Shown one piece after another: positions 31,867-40,000 of a stretch of DNA of 58,673 nt. How positions within the stretch are numbered: position 1 is the first letter of the stretch; every line of letters starts with the position of its first letter. Source of the DNA: Alphaproteobacteria bacterium (GTDB lineage Bacteria; Pseudomonadota; Alphaproteobacteria; Bin95); contig JAJDVH010000011.1 of assembly GCA_022826185.1 (NCBI GenBank), forward strand, positions 1 through 58,673. The letters are read 5' to 3'. The position numbers and the translations under genes are program-made. A model generated the notes under the pieces. The model saw nothing but the letters and a program-made list of their open reading frames with translations. It made no database searches and was not told the DNA's origin.

Positions 31867-32952
31867 TTACTCGGCGGCGCGGAGCGGCGCGGCCCCCGTT
31901 TCCATCCGCTTCAGTTCCGGCAGCACCTCGGCGGCGAAGAGCCGCAGCATGTCGAGCGTCCGCTCCACCCCGTAATAAGGCGGATAGTGAATCATCAGCG
32001 AGGTCGTGCCGACATCGCGGAAGGCCTCGATCTTGCGCAGCACCGTGTCCGGCGAGCCGTGCAGGATCGTGTCCTTTACAAGATGCTCGTAGGCGAACTG
32101 GCTCTCGTCCGCCTTCTCGGTCACGTCGCCCAGATAGCGCCCGACCGCGCCGCTCAGGAAGGTCTTCATGTGGTGGGTGATGCCAGCCTCGCTCTCTTCG
32201 CGGGCTTTGGCGTCGGTCGGCGCCACATAGGTCATGCGGACCACGTCCACCTCGCCGAAGGCCGGGTTGGCGTTGAGCGGGGCCGGCGCTTCGCCCATAT
32301 GCTCGCGATAGACTGCGATGTGTTCGCCGATGGTGGCGGCGGAAGGCAGCGAGGACTGCATGAGGCCGAAACCGTTCCGCGCCGCCATGCGGATCGAGCC
32401 CTCCGTGCCGGCCCCCATGTAGAACGGCGGGTGGGGCTGCTGCACCGGCTGCGGGAAGACCTCGTAGATGTCGTCCATCCCGATCCTGAAATACTTGCCG
32501 TCGGCATTCACCCGCTTCTTGTGGAAGCCGTCGAGAATGAGCGGAATCGCTTCCGCCTGGATTTCGCGGCGTTCCTCATAGCTGATGCCGAGGCCCTCGA
32601 ACTCATAGGGCCGGTAGCCCGATCCGAGGCCGAGCTGGAAGCGCCCGTTGCTCAGGATATCGACGAAGGCCGCATTCTCGACGATGCGCATGGGGTGGTG
32701 CAGCGGCACGACCATGACGGCGGCGCCGAGCTGGATTCTCGTCGTCTTCGCAGCCAGATAGGAGAGATAGCTGAACGGATCCGGCAGGATGCCGTATTTG
32801 TTGGAAAAGTGGTGTTCGGCGATCCACACGCTGTCGAAGCCGAGTTCCTCCGCCTCCAGGATTTCGCGGGTGGTGCGCTCATGGATGGCCTGGTGCGGAT
32901 AGGGCTCGGACTTCGGGTCCGGGTGCGAGGTGAAGAGAATGCCGACCTTCAT
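31867..32952 (-). CDS. LLM-class flavin-dependent oxidoreductase (luciferase-like)
   Basis: 361 aa. Bacterial luciferase-like TIM barrel: EAEELGFDSVWIAEHHFSNK and YLAAKTTRIQLGAAVMVVPLHHPMR near the start, FQLGLGSGYRPYEFEGLGI in the middle, GSPDTVLRKIEAFRDVGTTSLMIH near the end. Family members are FMNH2- or F420-dependent monooxygenases. As the first gene of a four-gene operon with MaoC-like, CoA-transferase and ligase genes, it may open a ring or oxidise a side chain before or after CoA activation. The substrate cannot be read from the sequence. Start at 32952 has AAAGGCG upstream. Confidence 0.88.
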   Translation of the reverse strand: MKVGILFTSHPDPKSEPYPHQAIHERTTREILEAEELGFDSVWIAEHHFSNKYGILPDPFSYLSYLAAKTTRIQLGAAVMVVPLHHPMRIVENAAFVDILSNGRFQLGLGSGYRPYEFEGLGISYEERREIQAEAIPLILDGFHKKRVNADGKYFRIGMDDIYEVFPQPVQQPHPPFYMGAGTEGSIRMAARNGFGLMQSSLPSAATIGEHIAVYREHMGEAPAPLNANPAFGEVDVVRMTYVAPTDAKAREESEAGITHHMKTFLSGAVGRYLGDVTEKADESQFAYEHLVKDTILHGSPDTVLRKIEAFRDVGTTSLMIHYPPYYGVERTLDMLRLFAAEVLPELKRMETGAAPLRAAE

Positions 32953-33053
32953 GGAAGACGCGCCTTTCGTGATCCGGCTTGTTCGCGAAGCCCTACCCTA
33001 GCAGGATGGCGCGGCTGCTGCACGGGGCCGGCGCAAGCCCGGCCCGGCCTGCC

Positions 33054-33143
33054 GGATGGGTGGCAGAGCGGTTGAATGCACCGGTCTTGAAAACCGGCGT
33101 GGGCGCAAGTCCACCGTGGGTTCGAATCCCACCCCATCCGCCA
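33054..33143 (+). tRNA. tRNA-Ser (anticodon UGA)
   Basis: Acceptor GGATGGG (33054-33060) pairs with CCCATCC, followed by G and an encoded CCA (33141-33143). The anticodon stem-loop is CCGGT-CTTGAAA-ACCGG, giving UGA. The long variable arm (GTGGGCGCAAGTCCAC) and T-arm GTGGG-TTCGAAT-CCCAC are standard for tRNA-Ser. A nuclease gene fragment begins 6 bp beyond the CCA. Confidence 0.97.
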
Positions 33144-33149
33144 GCAGGG

Positions 33150-33313
33150 GTCGGGAATCCGTCCTGGCGGATCGCCGGCGCAAGCGCCTCCAGCACAAAG
33201 GCCGGGCGCGCGCCGGCAAGCACGGTGGAGCTTTCGAGTTTCACCGGGCCATCCGGCGCTTGCAGGTCCAGCATGACCGTCTCACGCACATTACCCGATA
33301 TGTCGATGCGCCG
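33150..33313 (-). pseudogene. Uma2-family nuclease fragment beside tRNA-Ser
   Basis: On the minus strand RIDISGNVRETVMLDLQAPD, then GPVKLESSTVLAGARPAFVL and EALAPAIRQ match the last 55 or so residues of the intact Uma2 gene at 34118-34789 (RIDISGNVREAVMLNLQAPG). The DNA copies (33150-33313 and 34154-34314) are roughly 85-90% alike by eye. Nothing upstream of RIDIS resembles Uma2, so only the 3' piece remains. The 33144-33547 gap otherwise holds the cold-shock promoter and leader. Confidence 0.7.
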
Positions 33314-33377
33314 GTGATGCAGACGGGTCTGCCGCTCGTGCTGGCGCCCGTAGCGTCGGGGCCGGACGGGAATGCGC

Positions 33378-33405
33378 TTGAGCATTCGCGTTTATCTTGT
33401 ATTGT
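33378..33405 (+). promoter_or_regulatory. Candidate cold-shock gene promoter
   Basis: TTGAGC (33378-33383) and TATTGT (33400-33405) are separated by 16 bp. A transcript from near 33412 would have a leader of about 136 nt before the ATG at 33548, a length typical of cold-shock mRNAs. Confidence 0.4.
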
Positions 33406-33440
33406 CTCCGGGCGTTGCCAAGTCGTGTTTGCTGACTCGT

Positions 33441-33460
33441 TTGTCCGCGGAAGCGGACAA
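33441..33460 (+). promoter_or_regulatory. GNRA-capped hairpin in the cold-shock mRNA leader
   Basis: TTGTCCGC (33441-33448) pairs perfectly with GCGGACAA (33453-33460) around the tetraloop GGAA, a stable GNRA type. It lies about 30 nt into the predicted leader and 88 nt before the start codon, with no T-run after it, so a role in RNA stability or temperature response is more likely than termination. Confidence 0.5.
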
Positions 33461-33547
33461 CCAGACTTCCTTCTCGACATTGTGAACGTCTTCGAGGAGT
33501 GGCGTATGCAGCGCCGCCCCGCCCCAATTTCGCGAAAGGAAGCGAAC

Positions 33548-33757
33548 ATGACTACCGGTACTGTCAAATGGTTCAACCCCGCCAAGGGCTATGGCTTCAT
33601 TGCGCCCGAGGATGGCTCCACGGACGTATTCGTCCATATCAGCGCCGTCGAGAGGGCCGGCCTTTCCACGCTGAACGAGGGGAGCAGGCTGTCTTTCGAA
33701 GTCGTCGCGGGACGGAACGGCAAGATGTCCGCCGAACAGCTCTCGCTCGCCGACTAG
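33548..33757 (+). CDS. Cold-shock (CspA family) RNA/DNA-binding protein
   Basis: 69 aa, a single cold-shock domain. RNP1 is seen in KGYGFIAPEDG and RNP2 in DVFVHISAVERAG; the opening MTTGTVKWFNPAKGYGFI is typical. Csp proteins bind single-stranded RNA and act as chaperones or antiterminators. AAAGGAAG lies 7 nt before the ATG at 33548. A structured leader precedes it, and a perfect palindrome separates it from a small basic protein gene. Confidence 0.95.
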   Translation: MTTGTVKWFNPAKGYGFIAPEDGSTDVFVHISAVERAGLSTLNEGSRLSFEVVAGRNGKMSAEQLSLAD

Positions 33758-33764
33758 CATCCTG

Positions 33765-33788
33765 CCGGGGCGGCCGCGGCCGCCCCGG
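33765..33788 (+). terminator. 24-bp perfect palindrome after the cold-shock gene
   Basis: CCGGGGCGGCCG (33765-33776) is followed directly by its complement CGGCCGCCCCGG. As RNA it would form a very stable GC hairpin 7 nt after the csp stop. No T-run follows, so it could terminate partly, letting some transcription through to the small gene at 33818, or protect the csp mRNA 3' end. Confidence 0.5.
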
Positions 33789-33817
33789 ACCCCGACCCGT
33801 CCAGCAGAAAGAGCCGA

Positions 33818-34003
33818 ATGGCCCGGAGACCGAACTACAGTTTCGAACGGTACCAGCGCGATCTCGCGAAGGCCGAGAAGAAAGCGGCGCGGCGGGAAGC
33901 GCGGTCCCGGAAAAAGGAAAGATCTGTGAACGAAGGCCAGGCAGGCGAGGACGCCGGGCAGGCAGGCGACCGCCCGGATGAAGAGACTCTGCCGCCGGAG
34001 TAG
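33818..34003 (+). CDS. Small highly charged protein downstream of csp
   Basis: 61 aa. It starts MARRPNYSFERYQRDLAKAE and continues with a Lys/Arg/Ala/Glu-rich helix (KKAARREARSRKKERS), then an acidic, Gly-rich tail. Similar short proteins occur next to cold-shock genes in alphaproteobacteria and are annotated as hypothetical. The basic helix suggests RNA or ribosome contact, but I see no known domain. AGAAAGAG precedes the ATG. It probably depends on readthrough from the csp promoter. Confidence 0.7.
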   Translation: MARRPNYSFERYQRDLAKAEKKAARREARSRKKERSVNEGQAGEDAGQAGDRPDEETLPPE

Positions 34004-34117
34004 CCTGCACTGCAGGCAGTCCGCACGCCGATTTCCCATCCGCGCCGTCGCCGATCGATTCCGCTTGCGGCGCGCTCCGGCGCCGGCAGCCTGTGGCTGA
34101 GGCGCCCGTCGACGCCC

Positions 34118-34789
34118 CTAATCGGAAAGCCGCTCGGCAATCAGCGCGTCGAGTTCCGGGAATCGCCTTCGGATCGCCAGCGCAAGCGCCTCCAGCACGA
34201 AGGCCGGGGTCGCGCCGGAAAGCACGGCGGAGCTTTCGAGTTCCGCTGGGCCGCCGGGCGCTTGCAGGTTCAGCATGACGGCCTCGCGGACATTGCCCGA
34301 TATGTCGATGCGCCACATTTCCGGGACACCGAGGCGCCTGTAGGCGAGCGGCTTGTCGTCGTCGCCGCTGCTGCGCTCGACTTCGATGACGAGATCGGGC
34401 GGGTTCTCCAGCGCAAAGGCGTCCTGCGCATCCTCGTCGAGCGGGAATGTTTCGTCCCAGCGTTCGGCCGTCTCACCCAGATAGTAGCAGGCATCGGGTT
34501 CGGCCCCCGTATTGCGCGGGTCCTCCGGCCTGCGCCAGCGCGTGGAGCCCAGCGGCGCGACAGGAACCCCCCTTCTGGCGATAGCATCCATCACCCGGTC
34601 CGCGCCCCTCGAAAAACGCTCATGCGATGAGGATGGGGTCATGAGGTCCACGAAACCCGTCGCCGGATCGATGAATACCCGACGCGCCAGCAGGTTCCAG
34701 TCGAATTTCTCCGTCAGCAGGGGCACCGCTTCCGGGTCGAGGCGGAACCGGACATATTCCGAGCCCATGCTGCCCGTTACCCGTTCCAT
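34118..34789 (-). CDS. Uma2-family PD-(D/E)xK nuclease-fold protein
   Basis: 223 aa. Uma2/DUF820 family with the restriction-endonuclease fold. The active-site residues are recognisable: AEPDACYYLGE, then the core PPDLVIEVERSSGDDDKPLAYRRLGVPEMWRID (Asp, Glu-x-Glu, and Lys/Tyr in the usual order). Start at 34789 has GGAGGAGCGAT directly upstream. Its 3' part is repeated as a fragment beside tRNA-Ser. The cellular role of Uma2 proteins is not established; many sit in mobile or defence-rich DNA. Confidence 0.85.
   Translation of the reverse strand: MERVTGSMGSEYVRFRLDPEAVPLLTEKFDWNLLARRVFIDPATGFVDLMTPSSSHERFSRGADRVMDAIARRGVPVAPLGSTRWRRPEDPRNTGAEPDACYYLGETAERWDETFPLDEDAQDAFALENPPDLVIEVERSSGDDDKPLAYRRLGVPEMWRIDISGNVREAVMLNLQAPGGPAELESSAVLSGATPAFVLEALALAIRRRFPELDALIAERLSD
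34154..34314. repeat. Copy of the Uma2 3' segment, partner of 33150-33313
   Basis: This stretch, inside the intact Uma2 gene, matches 33150-33313 in the same orientation: both begin near CGGGAATC and end at GATATGTCGATGCGCC. The copies are about 1 kb apart and flank the csp gene pair, so recombination between them would delete csp. Confidence 0.7.
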
Positions 34790-34861
34790 ATCGCTCCTCC
34801 TCCACCCGCCCGAGCCGTCATCAGTATAGCCAGAGCCGGCGAAGGCGTCCCGCCCTGCCCT

Positions 34862-35623
34862 TCACGCATTCGACACCGAATGCCCGCCGTCCACGGCGAG
34901 CAGCTGGCCGGTGACATAAGCCGAGGCGTCGGAGAGGAGGAAGAGCAGCGGCGCGGCGAGGTCTTCCGGTCGGCCCAGGCGGCCCATGGGCACGCGGCGC
35001 ATCAGCGCCTGCCCCGGCGGCGACGCGAAGAACTCCGCGTTGAGGTCGGTCAGCACATAGCCGGGCGCCAGCGTGTTCACCCGTACGCGGTCGCGGGCAA
35101 GCTCCGCGGCCAAGACGCGCGTCAGATGATGAAGCCCGGCCTTGGACGCCGCATAGCCAACGGCGCCGCGCCCGGTGCGCAGGCCCAGCAGCGAGCCGAT
35201 ATTGACGATGCTGCCGCCTTCGCCGCGCGCAACCATCCGCTTCGCCGCTTCCTGCGCCACGAACCAGGCGCCCGTAAGGTTGGTGTCGATGACGCGGCGC
35301 CAGTCTTCTTCTTGGGTTTCCAGCAGCCGGCGGGTCACAGCGACGCCGGAGTTGTTCACCACCGCATGGACGGGCCCAAGCGCCTCCTCGGCAGCGTCGA
35401 AGCCGGCGACAACCCGGTCGCGGTCCGTCACGTCCATGGAAATCGTTGCGGCGCCGTCGATCCCGGCAGCCACCTCGGCCAGCGCCTCCATGTCCCGCGC
35501 CGCCAGCGCCACGCGCGCGCCTGCCGCCGCCGCAATCTCGGCGAAACCCCGACCGAGGCCGCGCGACGCGCCGGTAACCAGCACTGTCCTGCCGTCGAGC
35601 CGCAGTATTCCGTCGACAGACAC
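34862..35623 (-). CDS. SDR-family oxidoreductase
   Basis: 253 aa. Classical SDR: GASRGLGRGFAEIAAAAG cofactor loop, Arg/Asp pattern AARDMEAL suggesting NADP(H), NNSG in HAVVNNSGVAV, Ser in NIGSLLGLR, YAASKAG (Tyr-x3-Lys), and YVTGQLLAVDGGHSVSNA at the end. Close in type to gluconate 5-dehydrogenase or 3-oxoacyl-ACP reductase relatives. Only 39 bp separate its start from the divergent DsbA-family gene, so the two share one promoter region. Confidence 0.9.
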   Translation of the reverse strand: MSVDGILRLDGRTVLVTGASRGLGRGFAEIAAAAGARVALAARDMEALAEVAAGIDGAATISMDVTDRDRVVAGFDAAEEALGPVHAVVNNSGVAVTRRLLETQEEDWRRVIDTNLTGAWFVAQEAAKRMVARGEGGSIVNIGSLLGLRTGRGAVGYAASKAGLHHLTRVLAAELARDRVRVNTLAPGYVLTDLNAEFFASPPGQALMRRVPMGRLGRPEDLAAPLLFLLSDASAYVTGQLLAVDGGHSVSNA

Positions 35624-35662
35624 GCTTCCCTCCCTTCAGGGCCGCTCCTATATTGCCCGCCC

Positions 35663-36295
35663 ATGCTGATCGAGATCTTCTCCGACGTCATCTGCCCCTG
35701 GTGCTTCATCGGGCGCAGGCGGCTCGCCCGGGCGCTGGAAGCCCGGCCCGGCCTGGACCCGGTAATCCGCTGGCGGGCCTTCCAGCTGAATCCGGGAATG
35801 CCGCCGGAGGGCATGGCGCGGCAGGACTACCTCGCGCTGAAGTTCGGGGCGCAGGGCGGCGGACCGGTCTATGACCGCATCCGCGATACCGGCCGGTCGG
35901 AAGGCATCGAGTTCCGTTTCGACGCCATCGAACGCACGCCGAGCACGCTCGCCGCGCACAGGCTTATCCGCGAGTCCGGCGAACGGCAGACGAGAGTCGT
36001 CGACGCGCTCTTCGATGCGTACTTCCTGAATGGCGAGGACATCGGCGACAAGGGACAACTGGCGGACATCGCATCCCGCGCGGGCTGGGACCGTGATGAG
36101 GCGGAGACTTTCCTCGCATCGGACACCGCCGTCCAGGAAGTCCGGCAGGAGGACGCGCGGGCGCGCTCAATGGGTATCCAGGGCGTGCCCTGCTTCGTGG
36201 TGGACAGCCGCTATGCGATATCAGGCGCCCAGGAGCCGGAATATTTCACGCCCCTTTTCGACCTCGTGCAGAACGGCGAGGCCGCCGCGGAATAG
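35663..36295 (+). CDS. DsbA-family oxidoreductase, FrnE-like
   Basis: 210 aa, no signal peptide, so cytoplasmic. Thioredoxin-fold with the active-site CPWC at residues 11-14 (SDVICPWCFIGRRRLARAL), the alpha-helical insertion, and the cis-Pro loop GIQGVPCFVVDSRYAISGAQ. It belongs to the FrnE / 2-hydroxychromene-2-carboxylate isomerase-like branch. Such enzymes act as dithiol isomerases in oxidative stress or in polyketide metabolism. Start at 35663 chosen by homology (MLIEIFSDVICPW). Confidence 0.9.
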   Translation: MLIEIFSDVICPWCFIGRRRLARALEARPGLDPVIRWRAFQLNPGMPPEGMARQDYLALKFGAQGGGPVYDRIRDTGRSEGIEFRFDAIERTPSTLAAHRLIRESGERQTRVVDALFDAYFLNGEDIGDKGQLADIASRAGWDRDEAETFLASDTAVQEVRQEDARARSMGIQGVPCFVVDSRYAISGAQEPEYFTPLFDLVQNGEAAAE

Positions 36296-36343
36296 CCAGC
36301 CGCAATCGCAGCACATATCTTTTGCCCAAATGTCGAATGCGTC

Positions 36344-36372
36344 TTGCATTCGCAATTACAATGAATTATAAA
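36344..36372 (+). promoter_or_regulatory. Candidate promoter for the coiled-coil gene
   Basis: TTGCAT (36344-36349) and TATAAA (36367-36372) are 17 bp apart in an AT-rich patch. A perfect 7-bp inverted repeat, CGAATGC (36334-36340) and GCATTCG (36346-36352), covers the -35 box and could be an operator. The coding start is about 180 nt further on. Confidence 0.4.
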
Positions 36373-36559
36373 TCGATGGATGATGTCAGGAGCTCCGGAA
36401 CGAGGGTGGGGACCATGAGGCCGGCGTTTCTGTCTGCCGGGCCGGACGCGCGGCTTGCCGGCAAGTCAGCGTCGGTTGCCGCAGGCCGAGCGAAAACCGT
36501 TCGTCCCATTCCGCATGAACGGCTTACTTCGGCGTCCCGTTGTCGGCGATTTTAGGCTG

Positions 36560-37009
36560 ATGGAGACTTGGATCACACCGGCATTGCTCATTGCGCTGGC
36601 GGCGCTGATGGTCGGTATGATCCGGTCGCTTCGCGGCGACATGGACAAACGCATTGACGGCGTGCGGGACGAACTCGGCAACCGCATCGAAAGTGTACGG
36701 GACGAACTCGGCAACCGCATCGAAAGTGTGCGGGACGAGCTTGGCAACCGTATCGAAAGTGTGCATGGCGAACTCGGCAACCGCATTGACGGCGTGCGGG
36801 ACGAGATCGGCAACCGCGTCGAAAGCGTACGGGGCGATCTTGGCGGACGCATCGACAAGGTCGAACAGCGCATGGACCGGCTCGAGTCCGGTCTGGTCGA
36901 GGTGAAGGAAGGCCTCGCCGAGGTGCGGGGTGAACTCCGGTTCGTCCGCGACTACATTCTGCGCCGTAATTTGCCGTCGCAGGAGCCGCCGGCCGCACCG
37001 GCGGAGTAG
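36560..37009 (+). CDS. Small membrane-anchored coiled-coil protein with 11-residue repeats
   Basis: 149 aa. N-terminal membrane helix (WITPALLIALAALMVGMIRS) followed by six copies of an 11-residue unit close to RIESVRDELGN (residues 31-96), then a heptad-like helix (VEQRMDRLESGLVEVKEGLA) and a Pro/Ala tail. The 11-residue (hendecad) period gives a right-handed or straight coiled coil, as in some filament and hemolysin-XhlA-like proteins. I start it at the ATG at 36560, just before the helix; the frame is open further upstream. Function is unknown; a spacer or oligomerising anchor is plausible. Confidence 0.7.
   Translation: METWITPALLIALAALMVGMIRSLRGDMDKRIDGVRDELGNRIESVRDELGNRIESVRDELGNRIESVHGELGNRIDGVRDEIGNRVESVRGDLGGRIDKVEQRMDRLESGLVEVKEGLAEVRGELRFVRDYILRRNLPSQEPPAAPAE
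36650..36847 (+). repeat. 33-bp tandem repeat, six units
   Basis: Units start at 36650, 36683, 36716, 36749, 36782 and 36815. Each encodes 11 residues; the second and third differ at very few bases, while outer units have diverged more. The period is a multiple of three, so copy number can change without breaking the frame. Confidence 0.85.
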
Positions 37010-37066
37010 TTCGTTCGCCCCGGACCGCGAAGTAGCGGACAATCCCTCCGGGGGACCGTGCTGCGC

Positions 37067-40000
37067 CTACCCGCTTGCGATCGCGGCGAGGTCGCGCAAC
37101 AGGCGTTCCGTGCCGGCGATGCGCGCCGGTTCCTTCTCCCAGCTTCGGCCGATGACGAGCTTGTGGTCGGGCCTGAGCCTGACGGTGCCGGCCTGCCTGC
37201 CGATATAGTCGATCAGACCCGCCGGATTCGCGAAATCGCCTCCCCGGAACGAGACCACGGCGCCTTTAGGCCCGGCATCGACCTTTTCCACGCCCGCTTC
37301 CCGGCACAGGCGCTTGATGGCGACGATCCGCAGCAGGTTCTCCAGCTCGTCCGGCACCGGCCCGAAGCGGTCTATCAGTTCGGCCGCGAAGGCCTCCGTC
37401 TGCTCCCGGTCCTCCAGCGCGGCGATCCGCCGGTAGAGCGACAGCCTCACATTCAACTCCGCAACATAGCTCTCCGGAATCAGCACCGGCGCACCGAGGC
37501 CGATCTGCGGCGTCCAGGAGGTGTCCTCCTCCGTCTCGTCAGAGCCCGAGCGCGCCGCGGCGACGGCTTCCTCCAGCATGTGCTGGTAGAGTTCGATTCC
37601 GACCTCGCGGATATGTCCGGACTGCTCGTCGCCCAGAAGGTTGCCGGCCCCGCGTATGTCGAGATCGTAGCTGGCAAGCTGGAAGCCGGCGCCCAGCGTA
37701 TCCAGCGTCTGCATCACCCCAAGGCGTTTCTCGGCCGCCTTCGTGAGTTTGCGGCGTTCCGGCAACGTCAGATAGGCGTAGGCACGCAGCTTCGCGCGCC
37801 CGATACGGCCCCGCAACTGGTAGAGCTGCGCCAGGCCGAACATGTCCGCCCGATGGACGATCAGCGTGTTGGCCTCGGGGATGTCGAGGCCGGACTCGAC
37901 AATGTTCGTCGAGACCAGCACGTCGACCCGCCCGTCATAGAAAGCGCCGACCGCCTCCTCCAGCACGGCTGCCGCCATGCCGCCATGGGCGACGCCGATG
38001 CGCGCGTCCGGCATCATGGCCTTGAGGCGCTCGGTCACTTCCGGCAGGTCGCGCACCCTGGGACAGACATAGAAGCAGCGCCCTCCCCTCAGGAGCTCGC
38101 GCCGGACCGCCTCGCGGATCACCAGCGCGTCGAACGGTCCGACGAAGGTGCGCACCGCCAGCCGGTCCACCGGCGGCGTGGCGATCAGGCTCATCTCGCG
38201 CACGCCCAAAAGGGCAAGCTGGAGCGTGCGCGGGATCGGCGTCGCCGTCAGCGTCAGCACATGCACATCGCTGCGGTACTGCTTGAGCCGTTCCTTGTGG
38301 ACCACGCCGAAATGCTGCTCCTCGTCCACGACCAGCAGGCCGAGGCGCTTCATGCGGACCGACTTCGCCAGCAGCGCATGGGTGCCGATCACGATGTCCA
38401 GCCTGCCGTCGGCAAGGCGTTCCCTCACCTCGCGCGCTTCCTTGCCTGCGACAAGGCGGGAAAGTTGCCCGATCTCGACCGGCAGGCCCCGGAAGCGCTC
38501 CCGGAAAGTCTTGAAATGCTGGCGTACGAGCAGCGTCGTCGGCGCGACCACCGCAACCTGGAATCCGCTCATCGCCGCGATGAACGCCGCCCGGAGCGCC
38601 ACCTCCGTCTTGCCGAAGCCCACATCGCCGCAAATCAGCCGGTCCATCGGCCGGCCGGCCGACATGTCTTCCAGCACATCCTCGATGGCTTTCAGCTGGT
38701 CGTTCGTTTCCGGAAAGGCGAAACGCGCCGCGAATTCATCGTAGAGCCCGGCGGGAGGCAGCAGCGTTTCCCCGGGCCGGAGCATGCGTTCCGCCGCGAC
38801 CCGGATCAGCTGCTCCGCAAGCTCGCGAATGCGCTGCTTCATCCGGGCCTTGCGCGCCTGCCACTGGACGCCGCCCAGCCGGTCCAGCGCTACCGCACTG
38901 TCGGACGCGCCGTAGCGTGACAGGGTCTCGATATTCTCGACCGGCACGAACAGCCTGCCGTCGCCGGCATACTGGATGCGCAGGCAATCGTGCGGCGCGC
39001 CGGCGGCGGTTACCGTTTCCAGCCCCTCATAGCGCCCGATGCCGTGTTCGACGTGAACGACGATGTCGCCTTCGGCGATTTCGGAAAGCTCCTGCAGGAA
39101 GTCGCGCGCCCGGCGCCGTCCCCGCGCCCGGCTCGAAAGGCGTTCACCCAGAATGTCCTGTTCGGTGACGACCGCGAGGTCCGCGCTCTCGAAGCCGTGT
39201 TCCAGCGGCAGAACGACCGCGGCGAGCCGGTCGGGCGGCAGGCCGCCCAGCTCGCCGGCTGCCTCGACCGGCTGCGCCACCACCCCCTGCTCGCCCAGCA
39301 ATCCGGCAAGCCGGTCCCGTGAACCTTCGCTATAGGCCGCGAGCAGCACCTGCCGGCCCGCCGCCGCATGGGCCGCCAGCCGGTCTGCGACGGCGCCGTA
39401 GAGGTCGATATCGGGGCGCGCCCGCGCTTCGGAGAAATCGACTGCCGGCCTGGCTCCGGCATCGGGACCGTCCGCCGCCGCGGGCAGCAGCAACGCCGTC
39501 GGACGGCCCTGAAGGCACGCTTCCCAGCCTGCAGCGTCGAGATAAAGCCTGTCCGGGGAGAGCGGCCGGTATGGCGCCTCACCCGCCGGCGGGTCGCGCC
39601 GCGCCGCATAATGGTCCGCAATGGCCTCCAGGCGGACGTCCCGCGCCGCGCCCGCCTGCTCGTCCTCGGCCACGGCAGCGTCCGGCAGATAGTCGGCAAG
39701 GGTTTCGAGCGCGTCGCAAAAGAGCGGCAGCCAGTGTTCGATCCCGACAGCCCGCCGCCCTGCGGATACCGCTTCGTAGAGCGGGTCGTCGGCCGTTACG
39801 GCTCCGAAAGCCGCACGGTAGCCTTCGCGGAAGCGGGCAATGCTATCGCCGGTCAGCACGACCTCGCTCGCCGGAACGAGTTCGAAGCGTTCCAGCCGGT
39901 CGGTGCTGCGCTGGTCTATAGGGTCGAACCGGCGGATTTCCTCGATCTCGTCGCCGAACAGGTCGATCCGAAGCGGCGCGGCCTCGCCGGCCGGGAACAG

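Noticed and set aside
30928-33075. 715-codon plus-strand frame opposite the monooxygenase and MaoC-like genes
   Set aside because: Shadow of two convincing genes on the minus strand; ends in low-complexity sequence near the tRNA.
36650-36847. CRISPR array suggested by regular 33-bp spacing
   Set aside because: Units are contiguous with no unique spacers, keep one reading frame and encode a coiled coil, so this is a coding minisatellite.
37058-38920. Long plus-strand frame opposite mfd
   Set aside because: Antisense shadow of a clear Mfd coding sequence; such frames are common in GC-rich DNA. Composition is His/Arg/Gln-rich without motifs.
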